Counted from the stretch's first letter, positions 54,607 through 64,000 are shown. The stretch: DNA of 64,000 nucleotides from Kordiimonadaceae bacterium (GCA_018660225.1 JABJKT010000017.1:1-64000); one strand, 5' to 3'. Translations and numbers: made by a program. Notes: generated from the letters alone by a model not told the origin.

Positions 54607-55023
54607 ATGACAAGACCATTTTCAAAAGCGCTTAGATGCTTGCAAGACGTAGGCTTAAGACCAACACGTCAAAGACTTGCGCTGGCAAAATTACTTTTTG
54701 ATAAAGACGACCGTCATATAACAGCAGAATTATTGCATCATGAAGTTAGCGAAACGGGCGCTAAAGTATCGCTTGCGACCATTTATAATACGCTACATCA
54801 ATTTGTTGATGCGGGGCTCTTGAAAGAAGTAATTATTAATTCAAACCGCACATATTTTGATACCAATACCAGTGATCATCATCATATTTATATGAATGAG
54901 GAAGATATCCTGCAGGATATTTCTGCGGATGATTTGATTATTTCATCACTACCTAAAGCCCCGGACGGTAAAAAAATCAGCGGTGTGAGCGTTGTTGTTC
55001 ACATGGAAAATATGCGCGATTAA
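54607..55023 (+). CDS. irr: Irr-type iron/heme response regulator (Fur family)
   Basis: A 138-residue Fur-family protein. LRPTRQRLALAKLLF begins the winged-helix domain, VSLATIYNTLHQFVDAGL is the recognition helix, and DHHHIYMNEE is the HHH motif seen in alphaproteobacterial Irr. The C-terminus lacks the second CxxC pairs of classical Fur. Irr controls heme and iron genes in response to heme availability. The hemC-hemY operon in this window would be a plausible target, but no Irr box was confirmed. Confidence 0.85.
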   Translation: MTRPFSKALRCLQDVGLRPTRQRLALAKLLFDKDDRHITAELLHHEVSETGAKVSLATIYNTLHQFVDAGLLKEVIINSNRTYFDTNTSDHHHIYMNEEDILQDISADDLIISSLPKAPDGKKISGVSVVVHMENMRD

Positions 55024-55532
55024 TCAAACGCTTCGAGGTCAAGCGCTCCCCAGATATTTTCATTTCTTATCCAGCCATTAAAGCCGCCAACTTCCATTTC
55101 GCACCAGTTATTCTGGCATTTTTTAATGCTTCCAAGCACGTCTTGTTCTGCCGTTACCATAATGATATTGCGCTCTTCAGGCGATTTCACAAGATTTTGT
55201 GAACCGTTGATAATAAGGCCTGTCCGGTTTAACGATAAAAGATGGCGGGCGATCCATCCTGTGGAGCCATCCACATCAACAATTTTCCGCCAGCTGCCAT
55301 ATTCGGCTATTACCTTGAGTGGGTAATCTTCTTTTAAATAAATCCAGTCAATGGGATATTCAAGCCCGGGGCCTGTGCGCATATTCGTTTTATCATCGAC
55401 AAGTGACATAAAACGCGGCAGTGGATAACCGGACGCACCGATAGTGGTTTTTTCTGTGGTTTGAGAAAATGCTGTAAAGGACAGCGAAAAGAGGACTAAG
55501 ATTGAAAATAATATTTTATACAAGAATTTCAT
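55020..55532 (-). CDS. Exported SH3-domain protein
   Basis: A 170-residue protein with signal peptide MKFLYKILFSILVLFSLSFT. Two SH3-like repeats follow: MRTGPGLEYPIDWIYLKEDYP with GSTGWIARHLL, and a second with GGFNGWIRNENIWG. Such proteins bind cell-wall peptides or act as periplasmic adaptors. It converges with irr, overlapping by four bases. Confidence 0.8.
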   Translation of the reverse strand: MKFLYKILFSILVLFSLSFTAFSQTTEKTTIGASGYPLPRFMSLVDDKTNMRTGPGLEYPIDWIYLKEDYPLKVIAEYGSWRKIVDVDGSTGWIARHLLSLNRTGLIINGSQNLVKSPEERNIIMVTAEQDVLGSIKKCQNNWCEMEVGGFNGWIRNENIWGALDLEAFD

Positions 55533-55642
55533 AACAAAGATTATATGTAATATTCCTCGTGGTGCGTCAAGGAAGCTTTTTGATTGTCATAAGATTTATA
55601 GCAAATATAATGATTTTAAAAATAATATGAAAGAATTGATCT

Positions 55643-56611
55643 ATGAAGCCGCTAGTCATTGTCACCAGAAAACTGCCTGAAGAAGTTGAAAAAAGAATGG
55701 CAGAGTTATTTAACGTGCGCCTTAATGAAGACGATCATGCGTTCTCACATGATGAGCTGCTTGCTGCGGCAAGAGAAGCCGATATTCTCGTGCCGACAGT
55801 GACGGATAAAATTAACACTGACGTGATTGCTGAGGGGGGCGCGAGCTTAAAAATGATCGCCAATTTCGGTGTTGGTGTAGATCATATTGACTTGAAGACT
55901 GCAAAAAACAGGATGATTACGGTAACGAACACGCCGGGCGTGTTAACGGATGACACCGCTGACATGGCGATGACACTGCTTCTAAGCCTTACCCGCCGCA
56001 CTGGTGAGGGGGAACGGATGCTTCGAGGCGGAAACTGGCATGGCTGGGCACCGACCGGTATACGCGGGGTAAGACTTCAGGATAAAAAGCTTGGTATTAT
56101 CGGTATGGGACGGATTGGTCAGGCTTTGGCAATGCGGGCAAAATCTTTCGGTCTAGAAATTCATTATCACAACAGAAGTCAAATTGATCAGCAGTTGGAA
56201 AATGAGCTTGGCGCAACCTATTGGTCGAGCCTTGATCAGATGATTAGCCAGATGGATTTTATTTCGTTGAACTGCCCGTCGACAGAGGAAACGCGTCCTA
56301 TCATGTCAGGCCGCAGGATTAAATTAATGAAAAAACACGCCTATATAATTAACACGGCACGCGGCGATGTTATTGATGAGAACGCGATGTTAGAGGCGCT
56401 CGGGGCAGGCGATATCGCCGGGGCGGGGCTCGATGTTTATGAAAACGAACCAAATGTTGATGCTCGGTTTATGGCGCTTGAAAATGTAGTTCTAGCGCCG
56501 CATATGGGATCCGCAACCATTGAAGCGCGCATCGCCATGGGCGAAAAGGTGATCATTAACGTGAAAACATTTATTGATGGCCACAGCCCGCGGAACCGGG
56601 TGCTCATTTAG
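55643..56611 (+). CDS. D-2-hydroxyacid dehydrogenase (glyoxylate/hydroxypyruvate reductase type)
   Basis: A 322-residue protein. The NAD(P)-binding motif is GIIGMGRIGQALAMRAKSFG, the substrate loop is NFGVGVDHID, and the catalytic residues lie in NTARGDVIDE, YENEPNVD and LAPHMGSAT (His). It reduces 2-oxoacids such as glyoxylate or hydroxypyruvate in the cytoplasm. It converges with the moeB-like gene (overlap four bases). Confidence 0.88.
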   Translation: MKPLVIVTRKLPEEVEKRMAELFNVRLNEDDHAFSHDELLAAAREADILVPTVTDKINTDVIAEGGASLKMIANFGVGVDHIDLKTAKNRMITVTNTPGVLTDDTADMAMTLLLSLTRRTGEGERMLRGGNWHGWAPTGIRGVRLQDKKLGIIGMGRIGQALAMRAKSFGLEIHYHNRSQIDQQLENELGATYWSSLDQMISQMDFISLNCPSTEETRPIMSGRRIKLMKKHAYIINTARGDVIDENAMLEALGAGDIAGAGLDVYENEPNVDARFMALENVVLAPHMGSATIEARIAMGEKVIINVKTFIDGHSPRNRVLI

Positions 56612-57357
56612 CCGTTACAATATTTGCAGCCGGGATCTTTTGGCAGTTTTATGGTGCGGCTGGCGGCGTTTAGCGCATCATAAATTAAGAGTTTCCCAGC
56701 GAGGCCGTCACCTAATTCTAGAATTTCTTTAAGAACTTCAACGGCTTGCATGGTTCCGAGCACACCGGCGACAGCGCCGAGTATGCCCGCTTCGGCGCAG
56801 CTTAAAACACCGCGGGGGTGTTCGGGGACGAGGCAGCGGTAACATGGTTTGTCACTTTCATAGCCTTTAAAAGTAGCGAGCTGCCCGTCAAACTGGCTTA
56901 GCGCACCAGAGATGAGCGGCACTTTATTTTTCATGCAGATATCATTGACTAGAAATCTTGTGGTGAAATTATCGCAGCCATCGGCGACGATATCGTAGGC
57001 GCTGATAATGTCGTTCGCGTTATCTTCATCGAGGCGCTCGGCGTAGGTAATGACGTTAATTTCCGGATTTATTTCACTGATGGTCTGTTTTGCGCTTGCG
57101 ACCTTATCTGACCCCAATGAGGGTGTCATATGAATGATTTGGCGCTGCAGATTGCTTAGATCAACGGTGTCATCATCGATAATACCAATGGTACCGACGC
57201 CAGCGGCGGCCAGATACATCATAAGCGGGCTACCAAGACCACCGGCGCCGATGACCAGCACGCGCGCTTTCATCAGTTTTTGCTGTCCGGGTCCGCCCAC
57301 TTCTTTTAAGATGATGTGGCGGGCGTAGCGCTCAAGTTGATCGTCAGTTAGGCTCAT
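56608..57357 (-). CDS. moeB: MoeB/ThiF/HesA-type E1-like adenylyltransferase
   Basis: A 249-residue protein. VIGAGGLGSPLMMYLAAAGVG is the ATP-binding motif (shown by GAGGLGSP), DLSNLQRQ follows, and GCDNFTTRFLVND is the catalytic aspartate region. C-x2-C pairs in PCYRCL and CKYCNG hold the structural zinc, and GVLSCAEAGILG has the active-site cysteine. It adenylates the C-terminus of MoaD/ThiS-like beta-grasp proteins. The start overlaps the stop of the small gene at 57354 by four bases, so they are translationally coupled. Confidence 0.88.
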   Translation of the reverse strand: MSLTDDQLERYARHIILKEVGGPGQQKLMKARVLVIGAGGLGSPLMMYLAAAGVGTIGIIDDDTVDLSNLQRQIIHMTPSLGSDKVASAKQTISEINPEINVITYAERLDEDNANDIISAYDIVADGCDNFTTRFLVNDICMKNKVPLISGALSQFDGQLATFKGYESDKPCYRCLVPEHPRGVLSCAEAGILGAVAGVLGTMQAVEVLKEILELGDGLAGKLLIYDALNAASRTIKLPKDPGCKYCNG

Positions 57358-57617
57358 GTGGTAGGCTCATCTTCTTCTATTTCATCATATTGAATATCAT
57401 TTGGGTCAAGGGCATCTGCTGGTGAGGCTATTATATAAGTGGCACCGGGGATAACTTGAAACTCATCCGGCTTTTCAATTTCTTTGTCGTTACAAAACAC
57501 ACTGAATTCCTGGTAATCCAGTGAATGCGCTTCGGCAATAATCCGTTCAATTGTTAACTCTTCGGCAGAAATAGTACTTTCTGTTCCGGCAATGATGAGG
57601 GTAACTGTATCTGCCAT
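57354..57617 (-). CDS. Small beta-grasp/multiubiquitin-like protein (tentative)
   Basis: An 87-residue acidic protein. The start VTLIIAGTESTISAEELTIE followed by a helix (IERIIAEAHSL), a strand (FSVFCNDKEIEKPDEF) and PGATYIIASP is the order expected for a ubiquitin-like beta-grasp fold. It does not end in Gly-Gly; its tail is acidic (DPNDIQYDEIEEDEPTT). It lies between dut and moeB with a one-base overlap and a four-base overlap respectively. The coupling suggests a substrate or partner for the E1-like enzyme. The fold call is by eye only. Confidence 0.4.
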   Translation of the reverse strand: MADTVTLIIAGTESTISAEELTIERIIAEAHSLDYQEFSVFCNDKEIEKPDEFQVIPGATYIIASPADALDPNDIQYDEIEEDEPTT

Positions 57618-58069
57618 TATGAGGTCCCTGTTGAGCCAAAACCGCCCGCGCCGCGCGCCGTTTCGTCAAGGCTATCACATTTATTCCATACTATTTGTGT
57701 GACCGGAGCAATGACCATTTGTGCGATCCGCATGCCCCTTGTGATGACAAAATCTTCAGAGCCATGATTAATCAGAATCACTTTTACTTCACCGCGGTAA
57801 TCGGCATCAATGGTGCCGGGTGAATTAAGAACCGTAACACCGTTTTTCCAGGCTAGGCCAGATCTCGGCCGCACTTGTGCTTCAAATCCGTCTGCTAGGG
57901 CCATGTTAAACCCGGTTGGAACGAGACGTCTTGTCCCCACTTTTAAAGTAAGCTCTTCACCATCCGAAATTGCGGCCATAAGGTCCATTCCGGCGCTGTT
58001 TTTTGTTTCATACTCGGGTAATTTCAAGCCTTCGCCGTGGGGCAAAACCTCAATTGCTACAGTCGTCAT
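57617..58069 (-). CDS. dut: Deoxyuridine 5'-triphosphate nucleotidohydrolase
   Basis: A 150-residue protein with the five dUTPase motifs: [45 protein letters not shown] and the C-terminal [10 protein letters not shown]. It hydrolyses dUTP to dUMP as a trimer. It overlaps coaBC by four bases. Confidence 0.96.
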   Translation of the reverse strand: MTTVAIEVLPHGEGLKLPEYETKNSAGMDLMAAISDGEELTLKVGTRRLVPTGFNMALADGFEAQVRPRSGLAWKNGVTVLNSPGTIDADYRGEVKVILINHGSEDFVITRGMRIAQMVIAPVTQIVWNKCDSLDETARGAGGFGSTGTS

Positions 58070-59298
58070 TCACTATCCTTAAAATATTCTTCAATGTGTT
58101 CTGTCAGTTTTTTTGCCACATCAATTTTACTGGAATGAGGCCATGTATCTTCAGCTTCAGCGGTTATTAAGTGAACCTGATTATCATCGCCGCCCATCAC
58201 ATCGCCTGAAATATCATTGGCCAAAATCCAGTCGCAGCCTTTTTTGGCAAGTTTGGTTTTGGCATAATTAATTACATTTTCGGTTTCGGCAGCAAAGCCG
58301 ATCACGAGTGGCGGACGCTGGCTTTCATGGTTCGAAATAGATTTTAAAATGTCCGGATTTTCAATAAGATTTAATTCTGGCAGCGCACCATTTTGCTTTT
58401 TAATCTTTTGATCTGGCGTACCGTCCACATACCAATCGGCAACCGCCGCGACACAAATTACCGCGTCAGCTGGTAGGCTTTTCGCGGTTTCATCCATCAT
58501 ATCACGGGCAGAAATGACGGCTACTTTTTCAACGCCGTCAGGAGCACTCAGAGCGGTCGGTCCGGATATAAGAGTGACATTTGCGCCGCGCGCAGAGAGG
58601 GCGGCGGCAATGGCATAGCCTTGCTTGCCCGATGAGTGGTTGGCGATATAGCGCACCGGGTCAATTGCCTCATGAGTTGGGCCTGCGGTAACGGTAATAT
58701 TTTTACCCATCAGCGGGCTACTGGCGCGCGAGCTTAAAAAAAAAGCCTCTATTTCTTTAATCATATCAGGAACTTCGGCCAAGCGGCCCGTCCCTACTTC
58801 GCCGCAGGCAAGGTCGCCGTCGGCGGGCGGAATAACCAACGTGCCGCGTTCTTTGAGGACAGATAAATTGGACTGTGTTGCCGCATGGCCCCACATTTGA
58901 CTGTTCATAGTGGGGGCAATCATCACCGGTTTATCGGTTGCAAGAAGTGTTGTTGTTGCCAGATTATCGGCAATGCCGCTAGCCATTTTCGCCATCAAAT
59001 CAGCGGTGGCCGGCGCTACGAGAATAAGATCATTTTCGCGCGATAATCTGATATGTCCCATTTCCGCTTCGTCTGTAAGCGAGAACAGTTCCTGATAGAC
59101 TTTATTTTCACTGAGGCTGCTAACGGATAGCGGCGTGACAAACTGTTCGCCACCTTTGGTAAGGATGGCTTGAACGTTTACGCCGCGCTCTTTTAATCGG
59201 CGGATCAGATCGAGGCATTTATAGGCCGCGATACCACCACCGATGATCAGGAGCAATTTTTTACCTTTTAAAATATCCGCCAAAAGTCGGCCTTTCAT
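58066..59298 (-). CDS. coaBC: Bifunctional phosphopantothenoylcysteine decarboxylase/synthetase
   Basis: A 410-residue fusion. The CoaC half (residues ~1-190) has [20 protein letters not shown]-type segment ([12 protein letters not shown]) and [12 protein letters not shown]. The CoaB half has [20 protein letters not shown] and GFAAET. It makes 4'-phosphopantetheine in two steps of CoA synthesis. It stands between ubiB and dut in the minus-strand operon. Confidence 0.95.
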   Translation of the reverse strand: MKGRLLADILKGKKLLLIIGGGIAAYKCLDLIRRLKERGVNVQAILTKGGEQFVTPLSVSSLSENKVYQELFSLTDEAEMGHIRLSRENDLILVAPATADLMAKMASGIADNLATTTLLATDKPVMIAPTMNSQMWGHAATQSNLSVLKERGTLVIPPADGDLACGEVGTGRLAEVPDMIKEIEAFFLSSRASSPLMGKNITVTAGPTHEAIDPVRYIANHSSGKQGYAIAAALSARGANVTLISGPTALSAPDGVEKVAVISARDMMDETAKSLPADAVICVAAVADWYVDGTPDQKIKKQNGALPELNLIENPDILKSISNHESQRPPLVIGFAAETENVINYAKTKLAKKGCDWILANDISGDVMGGDDNQVHLITAEAEDTWPHSSKIDVAKKLTEHIEEYFKDSE

Positions 59299-59332
59299 GG
59301 TTGCTTTATAACTAGAAGATAGTGTCAGTGGC

Positions 59333-60865
59333 TCACAGTTGCAACATCATATAGATAGAATAGCATATGGCGCTGCCAATGACGCCGCCGAGTATTCCAT
59401 ACATAAAGAGCTTAAGTGAGCTGCGGCGGCGTGATTTTGCGTTATTCATTTCTTTGGTTAGGCGCGCTATTTCTTCCACATCTTCGATTATTTGCGGCAG
59501 ACGGGACAAGGTTTCAAACGCCACCTTTGCTGTATCTTTAATTCTGGCTATTGGGCTTAGATTTTCTGCAACCCATTTTTCAATGACCGGGCGGGATACC
59601 TGCCACATATTAATGTCCGGGTTTAAATTAAGCGCCACTCCTTCGGCGGTGACCATGGTTTTTTGCAGCAGAATAAGCTGTGGCTGGGTTTGCATATTAA
59701 ATCTGCTGGTGGTTTCAAAAAGCTGACCCAGGAGTTTACCGGCTGAAATTTCACTAAGCGGTTTTCCGACCACCGGCTCACCGATCGCACGGATTGCTTG
59801 CTTGAAATTGACATAATCCTGATCTTTTGGCACATACCCCATATCAAAATGGGCTTTGGCAATGCGGTCATAATCCTGTGTTGCAAAACCGTAGAGTATA
59901 TCGGCAAGCACCCGTCTGGTTTTAAGATCAATACGGCCCATGATGCCAAAATCAATCGCCGTGACCTTATTATTGTCGCAGGCAAATAAATTACCCTGAT
60001 GAAGGTCCGCATGAAAATAGCCATCATTGAGGGCCTGACTTAAGAAGCTCTGAACAAGATTATCAGCCAGTATATTAGGATCAAGTCCTGCTTTTATAAT
60101 GTCGGCGCGCGCCTTAAAGGAAATGCCATCAACCCAATTGGTGGTCAGCACCTGACGGCTGGTACGGTCCCAGTCTACTTCCGGCACATCATAATGGGGA
60201 TTGTTTTTTGTGTTTTGCTTAAGTTCGGCCGCTGCAGCAGCTTCAATTCTTAAGTCCATTTCAAGGGCAATAACATCAGCAATGGTATCAACCACTTTGC
60301 TTGGGCGTAATCTGCGGGCTTCGTTTGAAAAAAGCTCCATAATTCCGGCAACCCAGCGAAAAGCGTCCAGATCACGGCTAAAGGCCTTGGCGATTCCGGG
60401 ACGAAGAACCTTAACGGCGACTTTTTTGCCGTCTATTGATGTGGCCATATGGACCTGGGCAATGGATGCGGCGGCGATGGGTTCTTCATTAAATTCTTTA
60501 TAAAGCTCCTCGGTTGTGGCGCCCAGGCTCTTCTCAATAATTTCTTTTGCTTCAGCGCCGGGAAAGGGCGGCACTTCATCCTGTAATTTAAGCAGATCAA
60601 AAGCCACTTCAGGGCCAATGATGTCCGGCCTTGTAGCAAGGGCCTGACCGATTTTTATAAAGCTAGGGCCAAGGCCTTGCAGGGCAATGACGAGCTTGGT
60701 TTCCGGCTTGCCGTCCACATCATATTTAATATTAAACTTACGTAGTCTTTCAAGCGCCTTTGGTTGCTCACCGAAGAGCACCAGCAGATCCATTAAGGCA
60801 TCATGCTTGGAGAGCGTATAGCCGATTTTAATGATGCGGCTTATGTGAAAGGCCCATTTGAACAT
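59333..60865 (-). CDS. ubiB: Ubiquinone biosynthesis kinase-like protein UbiB
   Basis: A 510-residue ABC1/ADCK-family protein. GPSFIKIGQALATRPDII holds the KxGQ motif, PIAAASIAQVHMA the alanine-rich loop, VAVKVLRPG the lysine, and FHADLHQGNLF with AIDFGIMGR the catalytic loop and metal aspartate. Two C-terminal membrane helices anchor it. It supports coenzyme Q synthesis. It starts 2 bp after ubiE. Confidence 0.94.
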   Translation of the reverse strand: MFKWAFHISRIIKIGYTLSKHDALMDLLVLFGEQPKALERLRKFNIKYDVDGKPETKLVIALQGLGPSFIKIGQALATRPDIIGPEVAFDLLKLQDEVPPFPGAEAKEIIEKSLGATTEELYKEFNEEPIAAASIAQVHMATSIDGKKVAVKVLRPGIAKAFSRDLDAFRWVAGIMELFSNEARRLRPSKVVDTIADVIALEMDLRIEAAAAAELKQNTKNNPHYDVPEVDWDRTSRQVLTTNWVDGISFKARADIIKAGLDPNILADNLVQSFLSQALNDGYFHADLHQGNLFACDNNKVTAIDFGIMGRIDLKTRRVLADILYGFATQDYDRIAKAHFDMGYVPKDQDYVNFKQAIRAIGEPVVGKPLSEISAGKLLGQLFETTSRFNMQTQPQLILLQKTMVTAEGVALNLNPDINMWQVSRPVIEKWVAENLSPIARIKDTAKVAFETLSRLPQIIEDVEEIARLTKEMNNAKSRRRSSLKLFMYGILGGVIGSAICYSIYMMLQL

Positions 60866-60867
60866 GC

Positions 60868-61656
60868 TTAGATCCGCCAGCCCGAATGAATGGCGACAAT
60901 GCCGCCAGAAAGATTGCGGTAAGAGGTTTTTTTAAATCCGGCCTCTTCGATCATTTTTTTAAACTTTTCCTGGCTCGGGAATTTACGGATACTTTCGACC
61001 AGATATTGATAGCTGTCTTTATCGCCCGTAACCATTTCACCAAAATGCGGAATGATCTTAAAGGAATAAACATCATATATTTGCTTAAGCAGCGGAAGGT
61101 CAACTTTACTAAACTCAAGACACATAAAACGCCCACCCGGCTTTAGAACCCGGTAAGCTTCTTTTAAGGCAACATCAATATGGGTAACATTTCGAATGCC
61201 AAAGGCTATGGTATAAGCATCAACGGAGCGGTCCGGCATGGGCAGCATTTCAGCATTTCCGGTAACCCAGTCGATGGGATCAAAAATGCCCTGATCAAGG
61301 GCGCGGTTGCGACCGGCTTTTAGCATGTTATGATTTATATCGCATATGGTTACTTTAGCCGGGCTGTCGCCGTCCGACGTTCTGCCCCCCGCCGCTTTTA
61401 AAAAGCGAAAGGCGATATCGCCTGTGCCACCTGCTACATCCAGTAGATGCATGTTAGGAGTTGGGCGCAGATCACTGATGAAATCATTTTTCCACAGCCG
61501 GTGAAGTCCGCCGCTCATCACATCATTCATAATGTCATATTTTTCGGCAACACTATCAAACACGCCGCGGACAAGGCTCTGTTTTTCAGCCTCTTCCACA
61601 TCCTGAAAGCCAAAATGTGTAGTGCTGTGTTTTTCTGTATTTTCTTTATTTGTCAT
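60868..61656 (-). CDS. ubiE: Ubiquinone/menaquinone methyltransferase UbiE
   Basis: About 262 residues when started at [17 protein letters not shown], the usual family start; an ATG 27 bp upstream is also possible and has a better ribosome site (GGAAC). [16 protein letters not shown] is the SAM-binding motif, [20 protein letters not shown] and [20 protein letters not shown] follow. It C-methylates the ubiquinone ring. It diverges from mutM. Confidence 0.93.
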   Translation of the reverse strand: MTNKENTEKHSTTHFGFQDVEEAEKQSLVRGVFDSVAEKYDIMNDVMSGGLHRLWKNDFISDLRPTPNMHLLDVAGGTGDIAFRFLKAAGGRTSDGDSPAKVTICDINHNMLKAGRNRALDQGIFDPIDWVTGNAEMLPMPDRSVDAYTIAFGIRNVTHIDVALKEAYRVLKPGGRFMCLEFSKVDLPLLKQIYDVYSFKIIPHFGEMVTGDKDSYQYLVESIRKFPSQEKFKKMIEEAGFKKTSYRNLSGGIVAIHSGWRI

Positions 61657-61718
61657 ATTGCGGAACATAGCGCAGTGGTGCATGTTGTTCCAGAAGAATT
61701 AACCGAGTTTTTAATTAA

Positions 61719-62549
61719 ATGCCTGAATTACCCGAAGTTGAAACCACCAGACGCGGCTTGATCCCGACCCTTGAAGGCAGAAAGATCGTCAAGGTCATAA
61801 AAAGACGTGATAAAATCAGGATTGCCATCCCGAGTGATTTTGAAAAGAGAATCGAGGGAATGAGGGTAAAAAGCCTTAAAAGACGAGCCAAATATATCCA
61901 GATTTTTCTGGATAGCGGCGACGTGATTATTTGCCATCTGGGCATGTCTGGTAAATTTGTCATAAAGGTCATAGATAATGAGCCCTATGAGAAGCACGAC
62001 CATGTGATATTTGAAACCGATGGCGGGGAGCTGGTTATTTATAATGACCCGCGCCGCTTCGGGCTGATGACCATTTGCCGTGAAGATGAGCTGGAGCAAC
62101 ATAGATTATTTAAAAATATGGCGGTGGAGCCGCTCGGTAATGAATTTAACGGTGATTATCTTTATGAAAAAATAAAGACGCGCAAGTCCGCCATTAAAAC
62201 TATGCTGCTTGATCAGAAGATTGTTGTGGGCCTCGGCAATATTTATGTTTGTGAAGCGCTTAATATGGCAAAAATATCACCGATCAGAAAAGCCTGTGAT
62301 GTAACTTTGGGTGAAACGGAAAGTCTGGTGCCAATAATAAGAAACGTTTTAAGCCGGGCGATAGAGGCTGGCGGGTCGAGCTTAAAAGATTTTGCCGGCA
62401 CTGACGGCGAGCTGGGTTATTTCCAGCACCTGTTTGTCAGTTATGGCTGCGAAGGTGAGAAATGCAGCAATAAAGAATGCGGCGGGACGATAGACCGAAT
62501 TAATCAAGGTGGGCGATCGACATTTTATTGCCCTCAGTGTCAGAAATAA
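61719..62549 (+). CDS. mutM: Formamidopyrimidine-DNA glycosylase
   Basis: A 276-residue protein. The mature N-terminus PELPEVETTRRGL carries the catalytic proline and glutamate. KTMLLDQKIVVGLGNIYVCE is the helix-two-turn-helix, and the C-terminal zinc finger has CSNKECGGTIDRI with YCPQCQ. It excises 8-oxoguanine and formamidopyrimidines. Its place beside ubiE and rpsT is conserved near the alphaproteobacterial origin. Confidence 0.96.
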   Translation: MPELPEVETTRRGLIPTLEGRKIVKVIKRRDKIRIAIPSDFEKRIEGMRVKSLKRRAKYIQIFLDSGDVIICHLGMSGKFVIKVIDNEPYEKHDHVIFETDGGELVIYNDPRRFGLMTICREDELEQHRLFKNMAVEPLGNEFNGDYLYEKIKTRKSAIKTMLLDQKIVVGLGNIYVCEALNMAKISPIRKACDVTLGETESLVPIIRNVLSRAIEAGGSSLKDFAGTDGELGYFQHLFVSYGCEGEKCSNKECGGTIDRINQGGRSTFYCPQCQK

Positions 62550-62562
62550 GTAAGCTTTATAA

Positions 62563-62967
62563 ATGAATAAACTTCTGAACATAATATCTGTGTCACTTTA
62601 TATTACTTGCGGCTCTGTTTCGGTTGCGCAGGATCAGCAAAATGTAATGCTGGCGGACCTGGCAATTCCGCTGATGGATGGCACCGTTGAAAATTTAGAG
62701 GCGGCACTGTTGTTTGATAGCCCTGATGGCCGTATTATTAATGCCGAGGCAAATGGCGCCGTGGCGGCTGGTGAGGTTTATCAATATTATCAGGCGGTTT
62801 TGCCTTCACTAGGTTGGAATGTATCGCAAGACTTAAGCAGCGGTATGGCCTGTGAAAATAATTCAACATTTTGTATGATGGCTGTTCGGGAAGAAGAAAA
62901 TTTAACGTTGAATATTGAAGTGAATAATAGTTCTTCAAGAATAACTTATGCCCTTTCTCCCAATTAA
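62563..62967 (+). CDS. Exported hypothetical protein
   Basis: A 134-residue protein with signal peptide (MNKLLNIISVSLYITCGSVS ending VAQ). The mature part has YYQAVLPSLGWN, resembling a conserved alphaproteobacterial segment found in small periplasmic proteins encoded between mutM and the enoyl-CoA hydratase gene. It has two cysteines (ACENNSTFC) that could form a disulfide. The function is not known. It starts 13 bp after mutM. Confidence 0.7.
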   Translation: MNKLLNIISVSLYITCGSVSVAQDQQNVMLADLAIPLMDGTVENLEAALLFDSPDGRIINAEANGAVAAGEVYQYYQAVLPSLGWNVSQDLSSGMACENNSTFCMMAVREEENLTLNIEVNNSSSRITYALSPN

Positions 62968-62991
62968 ACCTGAAGCAGGAAAGATATAATA

Positions 62992-63759
62992 ATGTCCTAC
63001 AGTTCCATTTTAGTAGAGAAGCACGAGAGCGTTGGCCTCATCACCTTAAATCGTCCGGACGCTTTAAATGCGTTCAATAATGAAATGATGGATGAACTTA
63101 CGGTGGCTCTTAAGGAATTTGAGAAGGATGACACTATTCGTGCAATGGTGCTTACAGGAAGTGAAAAAGCATTTGCGGCCGGGGCAGATATAAAAGAAAT
63201 GAACACCAAGACTTATATGGATGTTTATAAGCAAGAATTTGTTACCTCTAATTGGGAAGAAGTAACCAGATGCCGAAAGCCTGTTATTGCGGCTGTTTCT
63301 GGTTATGCGCTTGGTGGGGGATGTGAGCTTGCGATGATGTGTGATTTTATTATCGCCGCTGAGAGCGCAAAGTTCGGACAGCCTGAAATAAGTATCGGCG
63401 TCATACCCGGCGCTGGTGGTACCCAGCGCCTGACACGGCTGGTGGGAAAATCAAAAGCCATGGAAATGATTTTAACCGGAAGATTAATGGATGCGGATGA
63501 GGCCGAAAGATGTGGCCTCGTTAGCCGCATCGTTGAAGCGGACCAGCTGCTAGATGAGGCGTTAAAGGTAGCCGGAAAAATAGCAGGGTTTTCTATGTCC
63601 GCGACGATGATTGCCAAAGAATGTGTGAATGTTGCTTATGAAACCACTTTAAATGAAGGCGTGCGATTCGAACGACGGATATTCCATTCATTATTTGGCA
63701 CCGACGACCAAATAGAGGGCATGGCAGCCTTCATTGACAAGCGAAGTCCTGATTTTTGA
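62992..63759 (+). CDS. Enoyl-CoA hydratase
   Basis: A 255-residue crotonase-fold protein. [15 protein letters not shown] begins the fold, [11 protein letters not shown] forms the first oxyanion-hole segment, and [15 protein letters not shown] with [17 protein letters not shown] gives the second oxyanion glycine and the two catalytic glutamates. It hydrates 2-trans-enoyl-CoA in fatty acid oxidation. It occupies the usual place before rpsT. Confidence 0.93.
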   Translation: MSYSSILVEKHESVGLITLNRPDALNAFNNEMMDELTVALKEFEKDDTIRAMVLTGSEKAFAAGADIKEMNTKTYMDVYKQEFVTSNWEEVTRCRKPVIAAVSGYALGGGCELAMMCDFIIAAESAKFGQPEISIGVIPGAGGTQRLTRLVGKSKAMEMILTGRLMDADEAERCGLVSRIVEADQLLDEALKVAGKIAGFSMSATMIAKECVNVAYETTLNEGVRFERRIFHSLFGTDDQIEGMAAFIDKRSPDF

Positions 63760-63783
63760 CATTATTAAGGACTTTTAGGCCAA

Positions 63784-63807
63784 TAAAGTGAAAAGCTTAT
63801 TGACCAA
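63784..63807. terminator. Hairpin between the enoyl-CoA hydratase gene and rpsT
   Basis: CAATAA and TTATTG pair around a 10-nt loop, with a further partial GG/CC extension. The stem is short and lacks a T-run, so this is only a possible transcript end. Nothing else stands out in 63760-63925. Confidence 0.3.
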
Positions 63808-63925
63808 TGGAGGCGGCATGTTTATAAGCCACAAATTAAATGAGACACAGATAGAATACAGGAATAACGATTCTCCTGCTTAATGCAGTATGAGATAGTT
63901 CCTTAACAAGGATTAAGGTTATATA

Positions 63926-64000
63926 ATGGCTAATACATTACAAGCTAAAAAACGGGTACGTCGTAATGCCAACCGCGAGGAAGTTAACAAAGCACGTCGC
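63926..64000 (+). CDS. rpsT: 30S ribosomal protein S20, 3' truncated by the window
   Basis: The first 25 codons are present, beginning MANTLQAKKRVRRNANREEV, which is the well-conserved basic N-terminus of S20. AAGG lies upstream of the ATG. S20 binds 16S rRNA early in 30S assembly. In many alphaproteobacteria rpsT is followed by dnaA, so the origin region may begin just beyond the window. Confidence 0.92.
   Translation, partial: MANTLQAKKRVRRNANREEVNKARR

Overview
The window reads as chromosomal DNA of an alphaproteobacterium with moderate to low GC. The evidence is an Irr-type Fur regulator, the hemC-hemD-mitofilin-hemY block divergent from tsaD-gpsA, the rimP-nusA-ylxR-infB-rbfA-truB-rpsO-pnp block, and dut-coaBC-ubiB-ubiE facing mutM, an enoyl-CoA hydratase and rpsT. 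The last order is typical of the dnaA/origin neighbourhood in this class. I saw no rRNA, tRNA, CRISPR array or recognisable transposase.

Layout. 1-8.6 kb: a peptide/amino-acid scavenging group with three amidohydrolases, an S9-type peptidase, a DadA/PuuB-like FAD oxidase and an NhaC-type antiporter. 8.6-10.9 kb: a GNAT acetyltransferase, a fatty acid desaturase and a beta-carbonic anhydrase. 10.9-33.8 kb: a large nitrate-respiration locus. It holds two complete, divergent narGHJI sets arranged tail to tail, with nar-1 on + (12.8-19.6 kb) and nar-2 on - (27.4-20.7 kb). It also holds two narK transporters, a NifM/SurA-like chaperone, a DUF59/MIP18-type protein upstream of narG-1, a regulator fusing a NIT nitrate-sensing domain to a Crp/Fnr module, and an outer-membrane porin. 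33.9-63.9 kb: housekeeping genes (heme synthesis, tsaD, gpsA, metK, trmB, the translation/RNA-decay operon, irr, ubiquinone, CoA and dUTPase genes, mutM, and rpsT cut off by the window end).

The nitrate locus is the unusual part. FNR/DNR-type 14-mers (TTGAY-N4-ATCAA) lie upstream of the carbonic anhydrase/desaturase pair, the DUF59-nar-1 unit, narK and the porin, so these units probably form one anaerobic regulon. The locus carries several partial-duplication scars: a carbonic anhydrase 3' end plus chaperone plus narI 3' end present on both sides of nar-1; a 167-bp tandem duplication of the promoter and 5' end of the DUF59 gene; a narK 3' remnant between narK and narG-2; and a small secreted-protein pseudogene with three in-frame amber codons. 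The simplest reading is that nar-1 was inserted next to an older carbonic anhydrase / ppiC-narIJHG-narK locus, leaving duplicated flanks that are now decaying.

The best candidates for something little described are the NIT-Crp/Fnr fusion with a five-cysteine C-terminal tail, the DUF59-NarGHJI unit, and the small beta-grasp-like protein coupled to an E1-like MoeB next to dut. All functional calls come from reading motifs and gene order; no database search was run.
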